64,000 nucleotides of DNA from Branchiostoma belcheri. Lineage: Eukaryota; Chordata; Leptocardii; Amphioxiformes; Branchiostomatidae. The notes under the pieces were generated by a model. It did no database searches. It had not been told where the DNA came from and was given only the letters and a program-made list of their open reading frames with translations. The translations under genes were made by a program, and so were the position numbers. The stretch covers positions 1,922,089-1,986,088 of the forward strand of contig NW_017804243.1 of NCBI RefSeq assembly GCF_001625305.1. The letters are read 5' to 3'. Below are positions 20,981 to 33,459 of this stretch, in pieces (position 1 is the first letter of the stretch; each line of letters opens with the position of its first letter).

Positions 20981-23900
20981 ATGGCCACGGAGGAAGACAT
21001 GCGAGATGAACTCTACAACATGCAGCAGAAGATAGACCAAACCACAGATGATGTAAGTACTCAGCAATATCATGTTTAGATTCATAACAAATCTAGAGCA
21101 TCATTTTGTTTGTACAGTGTATTTATCAGCAATGATACTAGACTACATTTCATAATACTTGGGTCAGCGCAGGTTAGTAATCATGGCTGACCCACAAAAA
21201 GTACTGACATAAGTTTCACATAACACAAAAACAAATAAGAAAATTAGAACCTAAAATATAAATCCTGCAATAAAAGGAATGATTTATAAAGTACAATAAA
21301 TAAATACTTAGGAGGCCATACATAGTAATGATTAGGGGTGGGTACCGGTTCAGTCGGACCGGTTTGGACCGGAACAACATTCAAGAACCGAGTCCAAAAA
21401 ACCGAAACGTGAAAACCGGATGACCGGACCTGATGTACATTTCTGTAGATTGTACCAAGGACATTATACACAAGGCTTTCTTATACAATGTCTCTGATTG
21501 TACACACATCTTTTGATAATCTGGCCATGACAGGTAAAAAAAATAACCCTGAATCATACTAGATCAGCCTAAATCCATGTTTATGCGTTCAAAAACAAGA
21601 AAAAAATTGTTTCCCGGTATTAATCTCTTGAAACACGGCGCTGAATATTGACGCAAAAATATTTCGTGCATCGCGCGCCTGTATGCAAATCCCGCGTCAC
21701 GTGTCGGCATTTCGCATCTCTGATTGGTTGTTGCGTCCGCCGCCGGCGCTGCTGGCGGTAAGACTTGAGCGAGCCGACACGCTAGTAAACAACTTTTCTT
21801 TGTATATCGATATAAGCGCTAAAATGCTATTTTCCACAACCACACATCGATATTCTAGTGAAGAAATGCATAGTTTCAAGAATCAATGGGGAAAATATAT
21901 GCTTCTATGCGGATTTTTAGCGTTTTCGACGTGATTTTGTCGTCACTAAACCCGGAAGTGTGGACCGCGGCGTGGCGAAATTTTTAGCGTATTTTACCCT
22001 GCGTTTTACCAATCAAAAAAAATAAACAACTCCCGCGAACCCTGTAACATTTTAGATCGCAGCAATTAAGTATGTGATCAAATTATTTGTGGATGTGCTG
22101 GCATTTCAGCCGTATTATTCATCGGGAAAAGCGGCCTTATGCACGGCCGTGCCGTGTACACCAAGAATAGCTGATGCTACTACTAGTACTAGCAGTACTT
22201 GTGTTTCGCTTGCCAAAATATGATATACTATACTACTGTACAATAATCAGGTCCGGTTCAGGTCCGGACCTGGACCTGATCCTCTGAACCTGATCCGGAC
22301 CTGGACCTGAATTTTCTGAACCGGTACCCACCCCTAGTAATGATACAATGTAGGAAATCATTTTTAAACAGGCCATATGTAGCAATGTAGCTTGATGGGC
22401 CTACAATATATAAGAACTACAAGTTGGAGTAGATGGAATGGTTTTTTAGTTATTACTGAATTGATCATGAAAATAAGAACAGGGTGGGTTTTCCATTGAG
22501 ACTTGAATTTATTTCTGAGTACAAATGTAGACTGTTCCAGAGCCATTAGCCAACACACAAAACTTAACATCCAACTGGCAAACCTTTGTTTCTTACATAA
22601 CCGAGCTTGAGGCTCAGGGCTCGAAATTCATTTTTGGGAATAGGTCAGGCACTGGTGCACCCAACCTAAAAAATTGGGTGCACAAAAACTTTTTTGGGTG
22701 CACCATATAACATGTATAAGATGAAATAAGTAGAATGTCAGCAAACTTTAATAGGTAGAATGTCACTGAAACTTATATGTATGTTTCATTTCTAAAGAAA
22801 AGTACCATGACAAAGATTTTATTATTTTTCTGACACATAGATGTTAAGAATATGCTGTATACTACTATACATTGAACATCTTTACATAAGTAAACCTATG
22901 AAAATATTTGGGTGCACTGGTGCACCCACAGAAAAAGATTGGGTGCACAGCTCCGAATTTCGAGCCCTGAGGCTATTACTAGAAGCAAATTGCATTTTTT
23001 TCTTTCAAAAGACACTGTAAATGGTTTCTATTAATATGGCTGCTTTGTGAATGAAATTAGCATATCTATTGGTTGCCATAGGAACCATAGATGCTGTTAC
23101 CATGGTTCTGGGACATCAATTATTCCAGCTTCCTTTCTTCACTGTGAAACTCTGTTAGGGAGCCATTATTACATTCAGTTCATGAGATTGCCAGTACATT
23201 GTATTTCTTTCTACCCCGTGTTACCTATTCTAGATCTGCAAATGGATTTTCTGTAGAAAAAAAGTTGTGCAGGAAAAATCTGTGCAAAGATTTCAAGTCC
23301 TTTTTAGTTTTAGTAAGTGAGAAAGTGGGTAGTACATGTACATGAATATGGTTTTTAGGTACTAGGGAAATATCAAAAGTAGTTAGCACTCGCTAAGATT
23401 CAATTAGGGTTTTTTTCTAGATGGTAATTGTCAATGAGTAATATTATATATTCGAATTCCAGATGGTAGTTTAATTTGTTAAAGTTAAAAACGGTGAAAA
23501 ACCAGGTTATGCACTGGTGCCCATTTGTGGTGGGATTTATACAAAGGTCAGAAAATAAAAGCCAAGTTTGATGGGTGGATTCCTTTATTTAAATCCTACA
23601 ACACTTTCAAATGATGTACAGTGAATCAGCCACAGTAAAAGTTATAACAAGATGGGTGTTCTTCTAGCCAGTCTTTTGGTCATTTGACAGAAGTTTGCTG
23701 CTCAAGACGGACAGATATTTTGCCAAATTCGTCTTCTTTGATCAACAAAAATTTTGCTCAATCCAACATCTTTGACAAAAATTGGTAAATTGGTGTGAAA
23801 GATACAGAATGCGATGTCATTAAAATAAAGTCACCGAGCAAAATATGCTCCCCAAAATGCTGGAAATGATGTTTCAGAGTCACCTTCAATACTCGACATG

Positions 23901-26900
23901 ATGTAACTTCAAACAAATTGATTGACAGAAAAAAAATTGCAGGCTGGCTAGAACACTGAACAAGCCCTGTTATGTACAGTCGATAGACCACATCAGTGGG
24001 ATTCTCTGTGTACTTTCCTTGGTGCTGAACCACCATCCACCATCCATGTGTGTTCCCAGTCCTGTCCTCCCACGGTTCATGTGGGCGTTATCATTCATAA
24101 AGTACCTTGACGTCAGAGCTAATGACGTCAGACTTTTTGTCCCCACGTTGTCTGCAATAAGGCCTGGGAAAAAATATGTTGTGTTTCCTGTTTCAGTCCC
24201 ACAAAATTTTTTCCTAGCGTGTCCAGGTTTCATGTTGTGGATGCAGTCTTTGCTCTCTTAATAGTCTAATGAAAGGGGAACAAAAAAGATCTTGATCTGT
24301 GTTCTAGCCAGCCAGAATTTTTTTCTGTCAACAAAATTTTAAAATCTTAGCTCTTGCCACCTTTGCTGGTAGTCTAAGCTTAGTTTAATGACATCTCTCT
24401 TCATAATCTTTACGCGCCCATTTTTGTCCATCAAAAATGACCGATTGGGCAAAATTTTTGTCTGTCATGACTGGCAAAATTCTGTCAAATGACAAAAAGA
24501 TGGGCAATGGCTAGAAGGCTGGTTTCAATATTTTAGAGATACATGTATTTAGCTATTTTAGAGATATAATAATAATAATAACCATCCCTTCTCATTATAT
24601 TTTCTTTCTTTCATTCATTCAATCTTTATAGTAGACAGGAGTCAAGATTATGAACCTGCATTTCTCCTCTGGTCTCTCAGCCGTTTCCAAAATCATATCC
24701 AGTTGCATGAGTTTTTGGCAATTGCTATGAAAATAAGGTATTTTCACAACAGGAATATCCAAATTGTATGCACACTTTGCACGCCAACAGTACATGGTAA
24801 CAGGCAATTTTGCCTTAACAACTTGTGTACCTCAATATGTATAATTAGGCCTTACTATTTCCAACAGATATTTGGTCTTTTTTGTAACAAAATGTATGTA
24901 TAAGTTGCAACTTGACACTACTGCTATCCACAGAATTTAATTGGAGCGCCCTACAGCTAATGGCTGTTTATTGTCAGAATGTAGCGGCGGTTTTTATAAT
25001 AGCCGCGGGCTCTCAGCCAGCCAGGCCTTTATGCACGTTTAATGATCATGATCTGAGGAAAACCCACGCTCCCCTAGCAGCAAAGTTTGTTGTTGTTGCT
25101 TCCTGTTTTCTTGCGTATACACATATAAGGGCAAATTAGGTACCCACGTTCTGAATGCCGACTGATGCGTGCTGATGACGTCAAATCAAACTAGTAAGAT
25201 GTTATCCTCGTCGTTTGAAGACCGCGAAATCAAGACAAGTGATAATCTGTGGAGGATTTTGAACGTTGTTTGCATTTTTTTGCCATGTTTCAGTCGCTGG
25301 AGAGTACCAGGCGAATGCTACAGATGGCAGAGGAGGTATGTGTTGAATTTCGTTATTCATAATATTTCTTAATTAAACTTTTCCATTTACTAAATTGAAC
25401 TTGAAGGGGAGACAAAACACGTGATTTCTCACCACTACTACTTGAAGCTATTTCAATTCGACGTTAGTTGTAGCTGGTTCGCTATAAATATATAAGTATA
25501 ATTTAACTCTCTAGCGTTGTCTGTTAATGTAATCTGTTAAGATTAACTGGTCATTTTCATTGATTATTTATAATACGTATAATACGTAGCACATTATTTG
25601 CTACCTAAAATTTACTGGGATGTGCAAAAGTTACAACAGAGCATCAGTTTGTGTCACCATAGATATAATGGTACACGTAGAAACAATACAATTGAACTCG
25701 TTTCCATTTTTTTTACAAGGACAAGTCGATTTATTCACAGTTTAACATTGCCTGCACTCCTGGATGAACCTTCAATTGTTACCTGGATCCCCCCATGCAG
25801 ACCCTCATTAGTGTAACCCAGATGTTCCACATTGATTGTTTCTGTGTTCTCATCCTGAATGCATAAAGTCATGCTTTTACATGTACCTGCAGCTATAACA
25901 ACTGGATCAGACAGTGTTTTGTGTATTGAATATGTCTGGACAAATAAAATATACCTTATATATACATGTTATATATAATGTTTTTTGTGACCTTCATCTC
26001 CAGATTTGACCTTGAACTGGAATGACCTTTGAATTTTGTCATGCTGTCTGCAGTATTGTGGATGTCACAGTGGCTTATGTGCACTTGACTCAGTCTGGTA
26101 GATTAAAATCTGAAGTATGTGTGGACCTTTTTACAGAGCTGACAGAAACAAGCCCAAAATTTGTCCGTCCATTCAAGAAAGGTCCAGCATACATTGGAAC
26201 ATCCAATGCAAGGAACTACACTTTTAGATGTACTCTTTCAAGTACAACTGTGTAACTAACTTGGTCACATACATTCCTTGTCAGATACAGGACTCACTAT
26301 TTACTGTCATTTCATAAATGTTCATTCATTCAGAATATGATGCCCAGAGTTACATAAGGGACTAACCATGACTCAATGTTTTTTAAGTGTGCACGATGGA
26401 CATTCCCTGTGTAATTTTGAGCCCTGGGTGGTTGTGTCATTCCCTTGTCTTGTGCTTTGCTCCCCTGCAATATCCCTGGAACAGGTTACAGCTCATGTCA
26501 GGTAAGGGGAGTTCGGCAGTCACTCCACGCACCTTTCAATGTTTGAAACAACACCGCCAGGTTTCCATATGCACCATATTTTTGCCCTCTCGGTTGCCCT
26601 GTTAGAAGATAGTTGTCCTATCTTCTCGACAAGGCAGTGTGTTTGATCCTTTGCTTTCTTCTTTTAATTGACTGTACGAAGGCATCCTTTCTTTTTCAGA
26701 TGTCGCCAGTTTTCTTCTTTGTCATGAGTTTGTATTGGTTGATGAAATACTTACATGTAGTTCCTCAGTTTATATTGGTTAACTGAAAGATGTTACGACA
26801 TGATTTGTACACTAAATAGGTGCTGACATGTAGAACAATTAATAGTACATGTATTTATATATATACATGTACATGTATGTGTGTGTGTATTGTGTATAAT

Positions 26901-29900
26901 CATCAGAAGACAATGTATTCAAATTGTCACCTTGCAATAATTGCTATAGCTCAGCACTAGTAGATTTTGTCTGCTATTAAGTATACTTATTATATATAGT
27001 AACTAATAATTAGGTATCAGTTTCTTTACTTTGATTTCTTAGTCTGGAAAAGTTAATTATGGTTTCTGGTCTTTCTGTACATACAGGCATTATAAGTTCT
27101 ATTCTTTAGTAGTGATTGTCTTAGTAAAATGAAAGAAATACTGCTTTAAAGCTTTTGAGGGTACAGTCAATAGTATGGTAATTTACAGTAAGTATAGTTA
27201 AGTTCTACATTGTTGGTTGGTGAATTAGTTAATTGTTCAGTATGTAATTTTTTCATGTTGCATAACATTCAATCTATTTATAAAGATTAAACTTAGCAAT
27301 AAAATCGGTATATTCTATGATCCATTTCCTATTAAAGCTACCAAAAAAACTTTTTTCATCTTTTTTTCTTCAAATTCTGAATGTGCATCTAACTTTTTTC
27401 AGAGTCAAGATGTGGGTATCAAGACACTGGTTATGCTGGATGAACAAGGAGGTAATACAATATATTTTTTTACTCATATGATCTATAATTACAAATGTAG
27501 TATAAAGTATAATATTTTAATACATGATGATGTTCAGACCATGCATGATGTACAAAACCATTACAATGATGGATGTATAAACTACCAAGTATCTAATGCC
27601 AGCTCAGAAAAGAGCAAAGAATAGTCAAGCCGTCTAGTACCAGAGTTATCAACCAATTTGAGGTGTTCAAAAACTTTCTTCTAGAACCATCATAGAGTGG
27701 AACTTGCTGCCACCAAGCACAGTTGGGGCATAATCATAGCTGTAAATAGCATTTACAGTTAGATGTGCAAAGGTTAGGTGTAACAGGCCGTTCGGTATGA
27801 TAAAGCCACCTGCACCACTGCGCCACATGCCTGCAAAGCTGGTGTGTTACACCGAAGGGCAGTTACAATAGCATATGAAATTATACAGAAGCTGGCAATA
27901 ATCATTTTACCCAGCTCTAGATCCCCTGTGTGTGAGTGAGATCCCCTGCAGTTGTTGCTGTATTACTCCTTTGCAAATTTGACCAATTGGCAGTAACTTG
28001 TCTGATGCCCTTGATTCTCATGTAGGGCTGTTTCAAAATGCACTTGAATGTCATGATCACTGGTAAAGGCCATCTAGCTAACAGCTGATTAAGGGTTGAA
28101 CATAAATCCTCTCCAACTTCAGCACACAGACTTATTATTAATAAGCAGTCTATTGCCCCCTGCTTGGTGGTTGGTTGAATGTAGCTAATTTAACTTGTAT
28201 TGAAAAAAGTGGCCCTTAGTTATATAGTTGCTAAATGAACTAACTAGTGCCTACATTTACTAAATATGATAACAAGAAATGTGAGATTCAAAATCTCGAA
28301 GAAGTATACAATTCAAAATGTTCAGAATGACTGCTGAGAGTTAAAGACATAATATTATGAGAAATGTTAGCAAATTAGCATAAATTATGAATATTTAATG
28401 ATACAAATTACATACAATTGTATAAGATGTTAATCAATGTTAGAAAGGATGTGTGATTTAAGCAAAAAACCTAGAAATTTTTTTGTTTAAACCAAAATTA
28501 CTGAATTTTCCAAAAACTGCCAGAAACCAATTGCCTTGGCAACACGAAAATATATTAACTTATTTCATCAGTATGAAATTGTTGATGGATAAATTTTAGG
28601 AAAAGTCACCAAATTTGATGGTTCTGGTGCAAACTGTTCAGGCGCTATCCGATAAGAAAGCTAGCATGGGCCTCAAAAGCCCTCAGGGCACAGCACAGTA
28701 ATAGGGCTTTCCTATTACCTCCGGGTAGGGATGTATATCCCGAGCGCGGAGGTTTTGTGAGGGAAGACGAAAATTGCGTTCGCACCCGTTTCTCGCGTTT
28801 GGGTGGACGGATATGTCTGGGACTTGGTATACGTTTTGCTGTTGGGCTGTAGATGGTGCACGTTGTTTTGGTTTTTTAGTATGTGTGTTTTAGTGCGTGA
28901 AAATGATGCGTTTAGACCGCCGATGGACACCCCTTTCAGTGTTGGTCGGGCCTCAGCTTTTGACCTTTGCATGTATAATCACCATTGAGGTCGCGACCAC
29001 TGATCTGACCTTTCACACAGAGGGGTGTCAGCATTCTTTGAAACTGTTCAGATGTGAACCACATGTGCCGTCAATCAACGTCTCGTGCCTGGTGGGATCG
29101 CGCGGGTCGCAGCCAGCGAACTTCCGGGTGGGCCAATGGGTCAGGGGTCAACGCCCTCTTGCGCAATTTCGGATGTTTTCGGCTTACAAATACTGTCTCA
29201 GACCTTCTCGGGACTCGGTGTATCTTCTGTTAATGGGCTGTAGATGGTGCAGGTTTTTTTTGTTTTATTGTATATGTGTTTTGGGGCGTAAGATTATTTG
29301 TATTTCCTTTTCGTGTCTCGGACACCCGTTACTGTGTTTGTTTACATTATCGCTGGTCGCTGAGGGTCGGGCAGCCAGATTCGCCACGGGATGCCTCCTG
29401 TCCTTTCTATTTTTGGGCTCCAGTCGGCTAGGGGGGATTAGTGATTTCACACATCATTTAGCCAATTACAAACATTTCGAAACTTTTCTAAAAAAATGGT
29501 ATTCGCGCGAATTCACTAGTTAATTCAAAGAACAGTCCCAACATGCACCCAACATTCTGCAACATACATTACAATACCCGGAGGTACAAAATCTACGATT
29601 TTCCTTGTGTTAATATATGGGAATTATGTCAAAACAACGTGGTCAACATTCATATACCTGAGTTTTAGACCTTGAAGAACATACATTGGCAGGGTAGGCC
29701 AACCTCTCAAGTCTCCATTCCCAAAAAATGACAAAATCCTACGCACCTAAACCATGCGAGAATTCTACCCAAACATTGAGAAGTGACCCCTGACCTCTCT
29801 GGACAGCTGATGACCGCATGTAAACCTATATCTTCTTCAGCCAGCCAGACAACACAAACATGGCTGCAAGTCTGTTTTTTCACCAAAATTAAAATACTAC

Positions 29901-32900
29901 AACCCTTACCTATAACATTCAAGTCCAAAACAACAACATTTCCCTAGGAAAAGACTTCTTTACACTCTACATTACATTGCCATCTCTATATACTAAAACT
30001 GGGCCCTCTGCGCCTGCGCTATTACTAACCTTTGCCCTGTCAGGGCGGCCAAGTTCAAGGTCGACAGGTTTCAATCATTTCACATAAACCGGGGAGGGGT
30101 TGTTAACAACCATCCCAAGTGTCGAAGATGTCAGACCAGGAATGGTCCCCTGGGAATAAAATCTAGAAACAGGTGTCTGGGGCCCTTTTCCAGGTCTAGG
30201 GCACTAGTCTAAGGCAATTGGCGAGGCCCATAATAATGAGCAAAAAGTAATAAAAACAGAAGGAAAAGTCAAAAGCTGCTCACCCTGGCATAAGGAAGCT
30301 ATCTTTCCTCATGCCAGGCCCCTAAAGTTGCATTCAAGTTAGCCTTTTAGCATTTTAGGGACAGTATATTGCATTGTCAATAAAGAATACAGAAAACTAT
30401 TAAAAATGGCTAAAAACACTGAAAATCTCAAAATTTCGTGGAAAATCTGGGTGCAGTGAGTCAGCTGATGCCTGCTCCTTGCCCAAATAACTGATTTCAG
30501 GGAAATATAAGCCCTTACAGCCTATCTGGACCCCCTCCTCAAATGGGTGCAGGGCACAGCACAGTAATAGGGCTTTCCTATGTTAATATATGGGAATTAT
30601 GTCAAACAACGTGGTCAACATTCATATACCTGAGTTTTAGACCTTGAAGAACATACATTGGCAGGGTAGGCCAACCTCTCAAGTCTCCATTACCCAAAAA
30701 TGACAAAATCCTACGCACCTAAACCATGCGAGAATTCTACCCAAACATTGAGAAGTGACCCCTGACCTCTCTGGACAGCTGATGACCGCATGTAAACCTA
30801 TATCTTCTTCAGCCAGCCAGACAACACAAACATGGCTGCAAGTCTGTTTTTTCACCAAAATTAAAATACTACAACCCTTACCTATAACATTCAAGTCCAA
30901 AACAACAACATTTCCCTAGGAAAAGACTTCTTTACACTCTACATTACATTGCCATCTCTATATACTAAAACTGGGCCCTCTGCGCCTGCGCTATTACTAA
31001 CCTTTGCCCTGTCAGGGCGGCCAAGTTCAAGGTCGACAGGTTTCAATCATTTCACATAAACCGGGGAGGGGTTGTTAACAACCATCCCAAGTGTCGAAGA
31101 TGTCAGACCAGGAATGGTCCCCTGGGAATAAAATCTAGAAACAGGTGTCTGGGGCCCTTTTCCAGGTCTAGGGCACTAGTAATAAGGCAATTGGCGAGGC
31201 CCATAATAATGAGCAAAAAGTAATAAAAACAGAAGGAAAAGTCAAAAGCTGCTCACCCTGGCATAAGGAAGCTATCTTTCCTCATGCCAGGCCCCTAAAG
31301 TTGCATTCAAGTTAGCCTTTTAGCATTTTAGGGACAGTATATTGCATTGTCAATAAAGAATACAGAAAACTATTAAAAATGGCTAAAAACACTGAAAATC
31401 TCAAAATTTCGTGGAAAATCTGGGTGCAGTGAGTCAGCTGATGCCTGCTCCTTGCCCAAATAACTGATTTCAGGGAAATATAAGCCCTTACAGCCTATCT
31501 GGACCCCCTCCTCAAATGGGTGTCAGGGCGGCCAAGTTCAAGGTCGACAGGTTTCAATCATTTCACATAAACCGGGGAGGGGTTGTTAACAACCATCCCA
31601 AGTGTCGAAGATGTCAGACCAGGAATGGTCCCCTGGGAATAAAATCTAGAAACAGGTGTCTGGGGCCCTTTTCCAGGTCTAGGGCACTAGTCTAAGGCGT
31701 CGTGTGGCGTCGTGTGGTGTAGTGGTACATCACTGGACTATGAAACGGGGAGACCCGGGTTCGATTCCGGGTCGTACCCGAACAAGTCCGAACATGCGCC
31801 CCGACGTTGTACCCTTGGGAAAGGTACTTTACACGACTTTCCTCACTTCACTCAGGTGAAAATGAGTACCTAGCTTCGGCTAGGGACGTCCCTCGGATAG
31901 GACGTTAAATGGAGGTCCCGTGTTTGGGAGAGCCACAACCCACGCACGTTAAAGAACCCACCACACTTATCGAAAAGAGTAGGGGACCTTCCCGGTGTGA
32001 GTGGTTCAAACATTACAGTCTGGTCTCAGGTTTGACATCTTTGAAAAGGTGATAGTCACCTGTTATGTCAATCCTTCCACAAATAGTGGTAAAATCGTAC
32101 AATAAAATAAAAAAATAAAATAAAATAAGGCAATTGGCGAGGCCATAATAATGAGCAAAAAGTAATAAAAACAGAAGGAAAAGTCAAAAGCTGCTCACCC
32201 TGGCATAAGGAAGCTATCTTTCCTCATGCCAGGCCCCTAAAGTTGCATTCAAGTTAGCCTTTTAGCATTTTAGGGACAGTATATTGCATTGTCAATAAAG
32301 AATACAGAAAACTATTAAAAATGGCTAAAAACACTGAAAATCTCAAAATTTCGTGGAAAATCTGGGTGCAGTGAGTCAGCTGATGCCTGCTCCTTGCCCA
32401 AATAACTGATTTCAGGGAAATATAAGCCCTTACAGCCTATCTGGACCCCCTCCTCAAATGGGTGCAGGGCACAGCACAGTAATAGGGCTTTCCTATGTTA
32501 ATATATGGGAATTATGTCAAAACAACGTGGTCAACATTCATATACCTGAGTTTTAGACCTTGAAGAACATACATTGGCAGGGTAGGCCAACCTCTCAAGT
32601 CTCCATTCCCAAAAAATGACAAAATCCTACGCACCTAAACCATGCGAGAATTCTACCCAAACATTGAGAAGTGACCCCTGACCTCTCTGGACAGCTGATG
32701 ACCGCATGTAAACCTATATCTTCTTCAGCCAGCCAGACAACACAAACATGGCTGCAAGTCTGTTTTTTCACCAAAATTAAAATACTACAACCCTTACCTA
32801 TAACATTCAAGTCCAAAACAACAACATTTCCCTAGGAAAAGACTTCTTTACACTCTACATTACATTGCCATCTCTATATACTAAAACTGGGCCCTCTGCG

Positions 32901-33405
32901 CCTGCGCTATTACTAACCTTTGCCCCTCAAGGGTTAAAGAAGTGTGGCACAGTCCCACAAGTCCCACAGTGGACAACAGCTGTTGATGATATAAAAAAAA
33001 AACCACATCACATACAGCACAGAGGTGTTGAACTGCCAGGGACTTATCAGCTCGACTTATTGCTCCCCCCCCCTCTTAGGGGTCCGCTAGTAAGGCTATC
33101 TCTAAGAGTAACTCTAGCCTTAGAACACCTGTACAAAAGCTAGCTGATACAAGCACTAGTAATAAGCAGGTTAGGACTATGCGACTAAATCTTGTTTTTT
33201 TTCTCACCACCAGAGCAACTTGACCGTGTTGAGGAGGGGCTTGATCGGATAAATGAGGACATGCGGCAGGCGGAGCGCAACCTGACCAACCTGGAGAAGT
33301 GCTGCGGACTCTGCGTATGTCCCTGGAAAAAGTCAGTATATTATATTCAACTCTCACATTTCCTCTTTTTTGTCCACGAAATATGGATGTATCATTTTTG
33401 GGATG

Positions 33406-33459
<54 letters not shown>

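Noticed and set aside
28897..29523. 208-codon plus-strand open frame
   Set aside because: Lies in an inserted GC-rich block with an internal duplication; composition (Cys, Leu, Phe, Arg mix) looks random and no domain is seen. Kept only as part of the insertion finding.
29707..32816. The same 73-codon minus-strand open frame in three places
   Set aside because: It repeats because the DNA is in a tandem array. It has no homology I recognise, and no promoter or splice context. Treated as passenger sequence.
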